This document shows, piece by piece, positions 22,854 through 35,079 of a stretch of 64,000 nucleotides of DNA. Origin of the DNA: Anagrus nilaparvatae (taxonomy: Eukaryota; Arthropoda; Insecta; Hymenoptera; Mymaridae); contig JAKSXM010000007.1 of the NCBI GenBank assembly GCA_022575985.1, positions 65,812,501 to 65,876,500 of the forward strand, in the 5' to 3' direction. Within the stretch, counting starts at the first letter, position 1; every line of letters starts with the position of its first letter. A program made the translations under genes and the position numbers. Under the pieces are notes generated by a model. That model searched no databases and was not told where the DNA came from. It saw only the letters and a list, made by a program, of their open reading frames with translations.

Positions 22854-24057
22854 TAGACCTGTTACGAGGTACCGAGGCAACCTCGTTCGATACGAGGCGA
22901 AGCGAGAACGAGGCGAGAACGAGGCCAGAACGAGGCGAGAACGAGGCGAGATTGAAAATTTTAAAACCTCGTTAAACCGAGGCGAGCCCGAGATTCAAAT
23001 TTTCAAAACCTCGTTCTCGCCTCGCCTCGCCACACCTCGTTTTGCCTCGTAAATTTTAAAAAAATTTTTACCAGAAATATCTTGACTCCAAAAGGCAGAA
23101 GTTTATATGCCAGTTATTATGAAATTATGTATATTGAAAATATCAAATATGAATTTTGTTTGACCTGTGTTAAAAATGATAAAGGGGAATTTAAAATTGG
23201 ATTTAAGATGACTGGGCATAATACTAAAAGTGTGAGAACTCATCTTCAAAAATGTCATACTGATTTTGGGTTGTAAGAAAATAAAAGAAAAAATGTTCTG
23301 TTTATAGCTGGTATCAATTTGACATTAAATTTTTTGATAAGTCTCTTAATAAAGTTTATCTACAAAATCCTCCAAAAAATTTACCACATCAATAAAAATT
23401 ACGTGAAGATACTATTGAAGAACACAAAATAATGCAGAAACAGTTAATTGGGGTATTTGCAGGAAAACTTGTCCAAAATCAGTTTTACTTTTGATTAATG
23501 GTCATCTAGAAATCTTGATCATTATTATGGATTAACTGGGCATTTTATAGATAAAAATTAGCAGTTAAAATCGATTGCACTGAATTTAATTTCAGCCAAA
23601 AAACAATATTCTGTGTCTGATATGAGAAAACTTTTTCTTCAAACTTTAAAACAATTTAATTTATTAAAATAAATTGGCTGTATCACAGCAGAAAACGCAT
23701 CTAGTACATTTTTTGATAACCTTAATGATTTGCTTCATTCAAAAGATGTATTAGATTTTAATAAAACTTTAGATCATTATAGATGCCTGGCTCACTAGAT
23801 GTAATTCACTCGGTAATTCATTGATAAATTTAAAATTATCTTATTAAAATAATAAATAAGTTTTACTTTGAAATTTGTTTAAAGAATTTTTTTTTAGTAG
23901 CCACCTCGTTTATCAACGAGGAATTTCCGGCCGAGAACGAGGCGAATGTTTTTTCACCTCGCCCGAGGTCGAGGCGAGGTGAGATAGAACTTCTCCTCGT
24001 TCTCGTTCTCGCTAAATTTTGTTAAACCTCGCCTCGCCCGTTCTCGTAACAGGTCTA
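22854..24057 (+). mobile_element. hAT DNA transposon, degenerate
   Basis: The ends read TAGACCTGTTACGAG and CTCGTAACAGGTCTA. Both subterminal regions are packed with copies of GAACGAGGCGAG in both orientations, probable transposase-binding repeats. The interior on the plus strand holds a BED zinc finger and interrupted transposase blocks, so the element encoded its own transposase before decay. Flanks GTAATTTT and GTAGTTTG are a possible diverged 8-bp target duplication, but the match is imperfect. Confidence 0.8.
23082..23860 (+). pseudogene. hAT transposase pseudogene with BED zinc finger
   Basis: The open piece at 23082-23276 encodes 64 residues with FCLTC and a later THLQKCH. This gives the C-x2-C ... 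H-x4-H arrangement of a BED zinc finger, the DNA-binding domain at the N-terminus of many hAT transposases. Beyond the stop, other frames give FDQWSS-like text (around DFWSSRNLDHYYGLTGHFID) and then GCITAENASSTFFDN and DHYRCLAH. These correspond to the hAT catalytic-core blocks (the 'TTDNASN' and 'RCxAH' regions). Several stops and frameshifts make it inactive. The C-terminal dimerisation region is not seen before the right terminus. Confidence 0.75.
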
Positions 24058-24059
24058 GG

Positions 24060-24965
24060 GTAGTTTGACGTTTATTTCTGCAGCTAAGACCCCTGGCACT
24101 CTTTGGTTTTACGACTTGCTTGAAATCGTATGTCGTATTTTCTTATACAAATAAACATTTGGAATTTTTTTTTCAAAAAATATACTAAAACAGGCATAAT
24201 GAGATTATAATATATACACGTATTCATGAGAGAGCTACCTTAAATAAATAAAATAAATTTTTTTATAAGAAATTAAAACTTAATAAAAATGTTTTGACTT
24301 ATTAATGACCTGAATTAAAGAATTTTTTTTTATTTTGCAGGAAGTTTATTCACAATCTAAATCTTATCTTAATTCTCATCAATGAATTTATTATTGAGTC
24401 TTTAAAATTCAAAATAATTTAATATCAAATACGATAGCTAGTAACTGCTTTAATTTTTACGTTTCTGGATTATAGTGTATTAACTATGGGCAACCTTTAT
24501 AATCACCAATACGATCGTTAGGGTTGTTCACAAAAAAAAAAGTGCTCCAACAATGTTCTTCCTGGAACATGTTGAAGTTTAGGTGACAAAATGATCCCAT
24601 ACCAATTTTCAGTTCATTTGAGAACGATTTAGGTGGCGCACAAACCTATAGGGTAGCTCTCACACGGCTGTCTAACACCGCTATTGGTGAGAGCGACAAA
24701 ATTTTTTTTCAAAATACGTTTTTTATACTCCCTCATATGTTTTCGGTGTCGCTAAACTTGAAAATGAGGTCCTCAGAGTCCGAAAATACCTTTAACACCC
24801 TTAAAATACCGAAAACATCCCTTTTTTACCAAAAATTTTTGAATTTTATAGCGAGAATCGTATATATTCGGAACATCTGGATCGTAAATTACAATGGGCG
24901 ACTTAAATATGTTGAAAAAATAACGAAAACTCCTTCCGTTTATTCCAACGCGCCTTCTTAGCAGA
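24060..24965. other. Spacer with a small hairpin
   Basis: AT-rich sequence with a short stem around 24655-24702 (AGCTCTCACAC...GGTGAGAGC). No supported gene is seen. The plus-strand open frame at 24737-24961 has no recognisable domain. Confidence 0.35.
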
Positions 24966-24969
24966 GAAA

Positions 24970-25335
24970 TGCAGGGCTCAATTCTATAACAATGTTATAA
25001 GATAGGGTTTTTAGGCAATTTTCCGAATAACGCTGTCATATTGCAATTCTACCAAAATACTAGCGTTTGATCTCATTTTTTTCGTATAAGTTCTACCTTT
25101 CAAACGCCGTAAACCGCAATTTTTCATCACCGATTCTCTCATCGCTATAGTTAGTCAATCAAATGTCCATTTTTCGTCAAAAATGACCAATTTTAAAATT
25201 GCTGCTAAAATTGTAATTTTTGATGAAAATAAGTCTTATAAGTCTTTAACATTTTGTACTAGTTTAAAGTTTCAAAAAATTTTTCACTCGTCCATTTTGC
25301 TTTAGACCTTTCCGAAATATGACTCGACAAAGATA
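24970..25335 (+). repeat. Diverged interspersed repeat, copy 1
   Basis: This segment aligns by eye with 62285-62640: the same order of GCAGGG, TAAGATAGG, GTAAACCGCAATTTTT (GTAAACCACATTTTTT), AAAAATGACCAATTTT and AAATTGCTGC. A more distant relative seems present at 59400-60120. No coding sequence was found. Superfamily unknown. Confidence 0.55.
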
Positions 25336-25489
25336 GTGATAATATATATATATATTTTTTTTTAAACCTTAAATTGAGAATCTGTTTTTAAATTATCTTA
25401 TCTGCTAAGCAAACAATCGAAAAGGAATGAGTAAAAAATTTTTCAAAACTTAGAGCTTATACAAAATTAAAAACCATGCAATCATACAT

Positions 25490-25685
25490 AAATTTCTTTC
25501 TTAATTCCATGATAGTTGTGAAATATCACCGGTTACAATATTTTCAGATATTATTTCTTTCATATAATTAAACCCAAAAAAAAGTACCTCGAGCTTTTTT
25601 GTTGAAAAAATTTTTGAAAAAAAAAATTAGGTCTTCCATAATATTTGTGAAATATCACCGGTTACATACATACACACACACACAT
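25490..25685. repeat. Short direct repeat and CA microsatellite
   Basis: GTGAAATATCACCGGTTACA occurs twice, about 130 bp apart (near 25517 and 25649). It is followed by a short ACACACAC run. Confidence 0.6.
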
Positions 25686-26210
25686 ACTTATTTTAAAAAC
25701 TGGTTTTTTAGCTTTCTGAGGTCTCAAAACGTGTCTATATGCCAAAAAATCAAAAACCAAAATTTGACCCATCACCATGGTTCCTCATTAAGAAACCAAA
25801 AAAAAAAAAATCATTTAAAATTTTTCAAAAAAATTTTTATGGGTCATTTATCTGCCGAAAAATAATGAATTTTTGTCAACAAAATATTTATCTCTCTATT
25901 GTGGTGGTACTTTCTATACTACTTTGCCAGCATGAAACTGAATTTTTTATGGGTAGAAATTCGAATAGTTTTCATTAGTCAAACAAAAGAGTCCAGAAAA
26001 AACTCGAACTTTGTTTACTCTCTCGTTTACTCTGATATTTATTTTTTCTGAAACACTTTTTTACAATATAGAAAATTAAAATTTATTTTGTATGGTCTTT
26101 CAGTAAATTATTCAGTAAATTATTCGATTACTGTTTAAGTAAATTTTTACTTTGAATTTTTTCAATTACCTTCAAAAAGTTTCCTTCACAAAATTTTATA
26201 TTTTTATAGC

Positions 26211-28520
26211 CACCCGCGCAGTTTTAGATTATTTGACACAAATATGGGCCAAACAATTTGCCATATATGGGATATTGTATTTCCCATATATGAGAAAATG
26301 TATTTCCCAAATATCGCCAATGATTATTGGCCATATATGGGCAGAATATTCAAAATTGATTTTTAAAATCTTTTAATTTTTATAATATTTATAAGTATTT
26401 TAATATTTTAATGAAGTAAAACGAAATAAAAAATTTTCTGTTTTAAAAAAACGTATTTATTTGATCAGACTATTATTTTTTTACAATACAAAAAGTTAAC
26501 ACTTTAATAAAAAGTAAAAAATACTAACATAAATTATGCTCTAAATTTTAAGTAAAAAAATACTAAATTCCTTTTTGACTGTCAGAATATTCAAACATCA
26601 GATTGGATTGCCTCTTGACCAATGGAACCTGTAACATAAATAAGAGCAATTTTTTCGTTACTTTACTTTTAAGAAATCAAAATTAACGACATTTATAAAT
26701 TTTAAATATTAATTGCTCTGGAAATGAACAATCGAAAGTACCCAAACGAAGACTTATTTTTAAAAATTCTTAAAATACCTCAAATTTGAATTAAAAAAAT
26801 CTTAGAATATTTAGAATTCAATTTTATCAAAGAAATTTTATTAAAGATTTCATTTTTAACCAACTAAAATCTTTACTAGTTAAGCTGCTGAAATTAATTC
26901 CCATAAAAATTTCAGCCAGAAAATTGGTAAAAAAAAAAGATTAAAAATAAAATTTTTCAATCATACCTGAAATTAATTTAGCGACTTCGTGACTTTGATT
27001 AATATGGATCTAAATTTATCATGCCTGGATCTAGAGCCTGGATTATATTAGAAGCTGACTAGAAGCCAAGATTTATTCCGCGAGGTTATTTTTTCTGGAA
27101 AATAAGGATTTTTTTTCTTCAAAAATTTAGGGTTATAATAATCATTCGAAAAAAAAAATAAAAATAAATAACTTTTTATTGTAACTTACATTTATTATTA
27201 TTTTATTTTGTACAATTTTTCTTTTCGTGTAGCTTTATTCTTCTGACCTTCTTTCAATAATTGTTAAATTATTTTTTTTAATAATTAATAACTACCGATA
27301 TAAACATTAATCGCCTCGAAAAACAGCATTATTTGAACATGCAGAAGTTGTCAATTTATGATAAATATGAAACTAGAATTCTACAAATTTGGGGTTAAAT
27401 ATGTTATGTTTAGTTTTTATTAAGAAAATTTTAAGAAAAATTGTATTATTATCGTTATTATTGAAAGAAAATCGAGGAAAAAATTAGAAGAATAAAACTA
27501 CACGAAAAGAAAAATTGTGCAAAATAAAATAATAATAAATGTAAGTTACAATAAAAAGTTATTTATTTTTATTTTTTTTTTCGAATGATTATTATAACCC
27601 TAAATTTTTGAAGAAAAAAAATCCTTATTTTCCAGAAAAAATAACCTCGCGGAATAAATCTTGGCTTCTAGTCAGCTTCTAATATAATCCAGGCTCTAGA
27701 TCCAGGCATGATAAATTTAGATCCATATTAATCAAAGTCACGAAGTCGCTAAATTAATTTCAGGTATGATTGAAAAATTTTATTTTTAATCTTTTTTTTT
27801 TACCAATTTTCTGGCTGAAATTTTTATGGGAATTAATTTCAGCAGCTTAACTAGTAAAGATTTTAGTTGGTTAAAAATGAAATCTTTAATAAAATTTCTT
27901 TGATAAAATTGAATTCTAAATATTCTAAGATTTTTTTAATTCAAATTTGAGGTATTTTAAGAATTTTTAAAAATAAGTCTTCGTTTGGGTACTTTCGATT
28001 GTTCATTTCCAGAGCAATTAATATTTAAAATTTATAAATGTCGTTAATTTTGATTTCTTAAAAGTAAAGTAACGAAAAAATTGCTCTTATTTATGTTACA
28101 GGTTCCATTGGTCAAGAGGCAATCCAATCTGATGTTTGAATATTCTGACAGTCAAAAAGGAATTTAGTATTTTTTTACTTAAAATTTAGAGCATAATTTA
28201 TGTTAGTATTTTTTACTTTTTATTAAAGTGTTAACTTTTTGTATTGTAAAAAAATAATAGTCTGATCAAATAAATACGTTTTTTTAAAACAGAAAATTTT
28301 TTATTTCGTTTTACTTCATTAAAATATTAAAATACTTATAAATATTATAAAAATTAGAAGATTTTAAAAATCAAGTTTAAATATTCTGCCCATATATGGC
28401 CAATAATCATTGGCGATATTTGGGAAATACATTTTCTCATATATGGGAAATACAATATCCCATATATGGCAAATTGTTTGGCCTATATTTGTGTCAAATA
28501 ATCTAAAACTACGCGGGCAC
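26211..28520. mobile_element. 2.3-kb giant palindrome (long inverted repeat element)
   Basis: Two arms of about 1034 bp, 26211-27244 and 27487-28520, are near-perfect reverse complements separated by a loop of about 242 bp. Termini read CACCCGCGCAGTTTTAGATT on the left and GCCCGCGTAGTTTTAGATT inward from the right. Equal arm lengths imply almost no net indels, and only scattered substitutions were seen. Each terminus carries several CCATATATGG or CCATATATG motifs within 150 bp of the end. No open frame of interest lies in the arms. This fits a foldback-type non-autonomous element, or a recent inverted duplication. Transcription would give a very long hairpin RNA. Confidence 0.88.
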
Positions 28521-28539
28521 AAAAATATAAATATACCCA

Positions 28540-31500
28540 AATTATCAAAGTGTGACGCTTGATATTTATCAAGGTATTGATATTTACTAGTACAGTAACT
28601 TTTTCCCCAAACTAATGAATTTAATTCAGAAATTTACTCATATAAAAATCTGCATAATATTCCCTTAAATTAAAAAAATAAATAAACCGCATTTTTTCAT
28701 TATTAAAATAAATTAAGCAGATAAATAAAAATTAAAGAAGAAAATTGTAAAAAAGGAAACACAAAATAAAATAAATGTTAATTTAGAATGAAAACAATTT
28801 ATTTAAATTAAAATTTTTCTTTATTTTTATATTTTCTGTCCAGTGTTCTGTCCAATCCCTGGTCCAATCTATAAACATATGAAGAATACGAGATTTTTGT
28901 ACACAAGTAATGTAATTAAACAATTTTGAGAGATCATGAGTTTGAGGAAATAGTCAATTGGTAAGTTTAAATGTGAAAGTCGCAAAAAGCAAGTAATATG
29001 CAGTACGTGATTAAAATGAAATAGTTGATAAAGTTGAGGTCTCAATAGATGCTCGCGTACTGCATCGTACCGAATTTGAATCTGAATGAAATGAAAATTA
29101 TCAGTAACATCCCTAAAATACAAAAAAAATTTACTTTTAGCCAAAAAGATTCAAAATTTAACCAGCCATTGACACAAGGGTTAAGTCAATAATAAAAGAA
29201 ACTCAAACTACATAAATCTTTGTGTTAAATAAGGTTTTTATTTTTTAGGTTATATTATATTATCCATAAAACTAGTTAACATAAGTACTTAATATATTTT
29301 AAAGATATTTTCACCTTCAAACTACTTTTTGACGATCAAATTGTTCTAGTTATAATCTAAACTGAGTATAATAAACTTTTTAACAGCACATATAAAAGTT
29401 CTACTTATAAATTGTTTACGTTTTACTTTTGTTGTAAAATTTATTTTTTTTCTAATAAGTAGTTTGTTTTTAACGAGGTTTTTATAAAAGTAGACTGCAG
29501 ACTAACGTTAAAAAAATCCTAAGCTTAAGAAGATAGTATACAATCCTTCATACATAGAGATCTATCTGGTTTCAGCATTACGGGGCTTTTGTTTACATAT
29601 TAATTATGCTTCTATATATTTTTTCCACGACCTTCAAGAAAAATCGCACTTATTTTAGCTTTATCTATTTTTTAATTCAATGCTGATTATTGAGTTGTTA
29701 ACTGGATAAGTCAATGACAGAGTAAATAAGCAGTTTTTCATTAAACTTGATTTATAATAAATTGTAGTTTTCGATATTTTATTTATATTTTGCCTTCGAC
29801 GTAGCTTTCGAATCTTATCTTAATGTTTATGTAACAATTTTGTTAATACTCATCCTAAAATTCTCAAAAACTGTTTATTTAATTTGTTTGTAAATGATCT
29901 GCGAATCTCTATAATCAAACTAAACCTATTAAGATAAAAAGTTTACTTAAATATTTCTGATTAAAAAATTTATACGTGATTTATCGCACAAACATAATTG
30001 AAAATTAAATGTTTTCGAATTATCGTTCGGTTTTGGTCTAATCTACCTTACTTAACCTGCAACAAGTCTTGATATTGAATTCTTAATTCAATTTATATAT
30101 AAAATTATTATTAATCTGTTAATTTTTTCTTTATTTTAAAAAATTATTTTATTATGCCTACTAACCTACTTATTTACTATCGGTTTGAAAAAGATGTGAA
30201 CCTCAAGTTTTTTATTAATATCTTCCCCAAAAATAAAGATAATTTAATGAAATAAAATTTTTCTAAAAATTTAACCATATTTTTATTCGAATCTTAAAGG
30301 AATTTAACGCAAATATTCTAGAAGTGATTTTGTTGCAAAAATAAATAAAAAAACGAGAATTTTAAGAATTTTTTTTTTGCTCAGTGACTTTAGACCCGAA
30401 AAAAAAGTTGAAGGAATCATCCGATTTCGAAAAAAAGCAGTGATAAATACACCTTTTTTGTGCATGATACAATTTTGAAAATTTAAATATTTCAATTCGC
30501 AAATTTTTTATGGGCTTCAGGAGAAGAGGCCTTCATCTCTTCAACAAATTGTCGTATCGGCTTCGTTTTTTTTTTAATCGATAGCTTACTGTTTGTAGAT
30601 TAAAAATATATATTTTGTTAATGTAGCAAATTATCAATTTCTAAGTAATAACGGTTTGAAAATCCGGACAGGTGCAATTTATTCATATTTTGTTTTTTAC
30701 TGTTTTAACCCGTATCCATGACTATTTATGGCATCTTTGCTATTGTTTTAATTTTTAAAAATAAGAAAAATAATATTCTTCGCCTCTGTTTATTCTTAAT
30801 TTGTTCATTCATGCTACAACATCTGATATGAGAAATAAAAATTAATTTGTTTAAAAAAATTTTTAATTACCATATGAAGTGCGCCGATTAATCTGCCTAA
30901 AAAGAACTTTAAATCACAAAAATTCTCCAAAAAATGGTTAATGTAGAGGGTTAAAATCAAAAGGCTAAAGTTTTTTGTTTTGCTGATATCAGCGTCAAAT
31001 TTTGGCCGATTTTTACGATTCAAATTGCAAATTAATCAGTTTTTCGAATAGAAAAAATTGGCAAATGGAAAATAAAATTCTTTGAGCAATTAGCAAAAAT
31101 GATCCGTAAATATACATAATATTATTTATATTTCAGATTTTGTACACAATGTTTCAACATTTAAATTGTATTTTAAACTTATAGAATACTAAAATTTTAT
31201 ATTCACAAGGTTTAATTTGTTGCTTATAATCAAAATAAAAAATAATTGCAAATTAAACTACCTACAGCAGTTAATTTTTTATCAACACCTTGTATTCCTT
31301 ATCCTATAATTTCTTATCATTTATATTATCATTTGTTTAGATATTAAGTATAAAGTTTGAAAAATATATAGATGAATCAGAATTTAAAATTAAACTTGAT
31401 TTAATTATAAATAAAAATTAATATTATCTATAATTATCTTTCAATTAATCACTTCTTTCCTTTATTTTTTATCAATTACATAAATGTCATAAATTTATGT

Positions 31501-32280
31501 TTTTATAAGAATTTTGAAATTATTTTATATATGAAAATAATATAATTTAGTTGTAAATATATGACCTAATCTTGATATAAAATAGTAGTTTAATCGTAAT
31601 ATACTCGGTAATATATAAAAATATTTTTAATGTTAAATTGATGGTTACCTTGATCATTTTGTAGAAGAAAAATCAGTACACAATGATACCAAATTATCTA
31701 CTTTAACCAGAAAACTGAAGATTCTTCAAGATATCTGGGAAAATTATTTTTGGTTCTTCATAGAGCAACCATTGTGATAGGTAAAATTTTCTTTTTTAGA
31801 TTTTTTTTGGCTTAAAACTGACCCCATGGAGCTAAAAAACCGGTTTAAAAAAAATCTGTGTGTATCTGCATGTATGACGTATGTATGTCTGTAACCGGGA
31901 ATTTTTCAAAACGTATTAAGATCTAATTTTAATTTCAAAAATTTTTTTATTAAAAAATGTAAGTGCATTTGTAAATAGTCTTTTCTTTGTTCTGATAAAA
32001 AATTTGTTACATAAAATAGCATATGATATGACAGATATAACAATTTTGGTTACAGCATATAAATTAAATAATAAATTTAAATTAATAACAAATTTAGCAG
32101 AGTCACGGTAATAGCGTGTAGCAATTATTAAATAGATATTTTAGTAAAACTATTTGTTTTTACCAAATCATTTACACACGATAAAATATATCACAGTCAA
32201 TTTACAACTAAGTGTAGCTAAAGCGAGGCTAAAGCTATAATGCAATAAGTAACTAATAATTAGCGATATCAATACATTTC
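28540..32280. other. AT-rich region without recognised genes
   Basis: Short minus-strand open frames (28869-29144, 30304-30495, 30814-31023) show no domain. Around 31780-31930 a GTATGT-rich patch resembles transposon-derived simple sequence. No tetraspanin exon motif (CCG, FGCC) was seen on the minus strand here. Confidence 0.4.
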
Positions 32281-32461
32281 CATCTTGACAAATCTGACTC
32301 TTGTTTAATATATTTAAAAGACCACATTCCAGAGACCATAGACCAAATCATCATATGTATGATTAGAGGTTCTCCGATATTCAAATAGACCTGTTTTGAA
32401 AGAATTCAGTGAAGGGAGGAATTTTATTATTTGTGAAGGAAGAGAGTTCCAGCTTTTTATA

Positions 32462-33080
32462 CAGTGGAACTTGCATAATTCGAAAACTTCCTTAATTCGA
32501 AAAACCATGTCGGTCCCGGCCAGCTCCCATTTAAACAATGCTAAAAAACTTGCATAATTTGAAATAAAACTTCAATTTTCAATTTTCAAACTTCAAATTT
32601 CATAAATTTTTCGATTTGCACAAGTTTTACTTGTAAAAATACAAGGTTTTTTCAAATTAAGCAAGTTTTAAACAAGTTTTAAAATGAAAACATTATTTTA
32701 ATTTTATAACAATATAAGTTTCAGATGATAATAGGAAAATAAATATTTTACAATCATGTCGAATGTGCAAACAAGCTTGGGATACAGTATCATCAGTTAC
32801 TATAACTAACTGGTTTAAAATAGCTGGATTTATCCATAACATACCACATTTAGAAAAAGAGAATGATAGTTTCGAGATTGATAAACTAAATTTTATTGAT
32901 GATGTATACAGCCAGGTAGAAAAAAACATTTCATTTGAAGATTTTGCTTCAGTAGACGATAATCTTGCTATTTGCGGTGAACAAACTGATGAAGACATTA
33001 TAAACGAAGTAATAGATTTAAATAAAGATCAAGAAGAAAATTCAGATGATGATTTTGAAGAACCAATACCTTGTACCTTG
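32462..33080 (+). mobile_element. Tigger/pogo fragment inserted in the retroelement
   Basis: The left end reads TA followed by CAGTGGAACTTGCATAATTC, the typical pogo/Tigger terminus. The right side meets the retroelement at another TA (33081-33082). The reading frame of the retroelement resumes exactly across the two TA sites (FFIS-S-IKSWN), so the insertion point is well defined. The right terminal repeat is not recognisable, so the interior and right end have rearranged. Confidence 0.75.
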
Positions 33081-33092
33081 TACTTGAAATGA
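32763..33092 (+). pseudogene. C-terminal piece of a Tigger/pogo DDE transposase
   Basis: A 109-codon open piece carries AWDTVSSVTITNWFKIAGF followed by an acidic tail (DEDIINEVIDLN...). The W-x-V-x3-TI-x-NWFKxAGF pattern is the region after the DDE catalytic core in pogo/Tigger/jerky proteins. The CENP-B-like DNA-binding domain and DDE residues are absent, so it is a deletion derivative. It has no methionine-based gene of its own. Confidence 0.65.
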
Positions 33093-35079
33093 AAAATCAC
33101 CATGTCATTTTTCAATTTCAGGTATATTTAACTCACGTGTTATTAATTCACCTCTGGCTGTCTCTTTTGGGATTTATCTCATAAAAATTGATGTTAAATA
33201 ACCAGGTTGGCGTAGGCGAAGAATTTTATACATAATAATGGATGTAAAATCTAGCTAATACAAGTTAATCACCCTAGTTTTTTTCTATCAGGAGTAATGT
33301 GTGTCTCTGCTAATCCCAAATATAAATCGCAGACATGTATTACTGAACCTTTGAATTCTGTCTTTGAAGTTTGTTGAGCAGTCTACATATACAGCTGAAC
33401 AATAATCCAAGTGAGGAACTACTAAAGCTTGTACAAGCTTTGAGAACCTCAGTTGTACATTGCCTAATGAACCTGAGAGCGTAGAGAACTCTATTAACAT
33501 TTTTACCTTCTAATTTAACATGCGATTCCAAAGATAATTTACTGTATAAGATTACTTCAAGGCTAACTTCTTTTACAAATGGTACAGTCACTTCTTCACT
33601 TACAGAAACTCCAGTTAAGTTAAGTCTGTCGAGTTGGTCCACGAAATGATTGGTGCCGAAATGTATGGTTTTTTTCTTATCTGGGTTCAGTCTCGAAGAC
33701 ACCTTTTAAACCCAAATATTGATATTGTTAGCAATTAACGAAAGCTTCTCATTTGCCTCATTTATGTTCTCAGGAGAGGCTTGTACATAAACTTTAAAGT
33801 CATCTGCATACAGTAGATAAAAAATGTCTTCATCAAGATGATCTTTAACATCATTTATATATATAAAGGCAGAACAAGAGGGGTCCTAGTACAGAACCTT
33901 GTAGAACACCAAGGTTAACTCCAAGTTAATCAGAGGAAGATATTTTTGTAGTGACTTGTAATTGTCTGCCTTGGAGATAAGATTTGTTCCATAGCAAGGC
34001 AGTTTTTGAAAATCCCATAGATTTTAGTTTGACTTTTAACTTAGATGGTGCTATGGAGTCAAATTCCTTGCTAAAGTCATTAATCTTTTACTTTTGCCAA
34101 ACCGTATGTCCTCTGTTAATTTTAGTAGAGCTGTTTATGTACTGCTGTAAGGTGTAAATCCGGTTAGTAATGGGTCCAACACTTTGTTCTGGCTTAAATA
34201 GTTAGTGATTTGGTCATGAGCCAGCTTTTCAAGTACTTTTGATAAGAAGCACAAGAGTTCAACAGAGCGGAAATCTGAAGTAGAGGATTGAATGGAGGTC
34301 TTTTTAATCGCTACTAACAATGATTTTTTCCAAGCTGTAAGAAACGTACCTCCTGTGAGTGACACATTAAAAAGTTTGCCTAAGTAGGGATTGGCTGCTA
34401 TTATTTTACGAGGTATACAGTCAGAACCTGTAGCTTGTGATGAGAAATGAGCTACTACCAAAATGACATCATTTAGGGTAACTTAAAAAAAAGCCATCAT
34501 TGAATACTGACTTAATCAGATCACGAGTTTCAAAAATGTTCTCCAAGGGTGAAGTTGAGACGCCATTAAAATATTTATTGAGATAATCTGGGGAAAAACC
34601 ATGAAAATCACTGCGAGGAGAGGGTAGCAGTCCTATGTTGTGTGCAATTTCAGAGAGCGATTCTATTTCTTCAGTGATCTGAAGAAGCTCATTTTGGTGA
34701 GAGGCATTTTTAGAATTAAGATAGCGACGTTCGATGGACTTACGCTTCAATATCAAAAAATTTAATTTATTGTCAATCCATGGGTGTTTTGATTTTTTGG
34801 GATTGATGGTTTTGAGAGGTTCTAGCTTATCAATCGCAGCCTGGTTCTTGTTGAGAGTAGTTACAGCCGAGTCTAGGTATATCAAAATCCGACCAGTCAT
34901 ACTGAATCAGAAACTCATTGATGGCTTCAGGAGTTACATCATTAAATTTCCTGTAAGAGAAATTTTCCTTAGGAATCTTAGGTAGGAATATCCTTTCCCC
35001 AATAAGGTTATGATCACTTAGAAAGGGCGGAATTTCGTTAAAGTGACTAAGGACTGTATTGTTGTTGTCTCGTTGCAAA

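Larger units (their letters stand above)
32282..35078 (-). pseudogene. Decayed jockey-superfamily non-LTR retrotransposon
   Basis: On the minus strand, broken frames follow the expected order. The endonuclease end is at 34830-35078, with SDHNLIG, the catalytic Asp-His pair. A linker follows at 34469-34900. RT fingers and palm are at 34135-34461 (SQATGSDCIPRKII; FRSVELLCFLSKVLEKL). A thumb region is at 33288-33702 (VVPHLDYCSAVYVDC). The C-terminal end is near 32314-32450 (IKSWNSLPSQI). The 5' part is missing and there are at least four frame breaks. A Tigger fragment splits the last C-terminal motif. No YADD block was located with confidence. Inactive. Confidence 0.82.
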
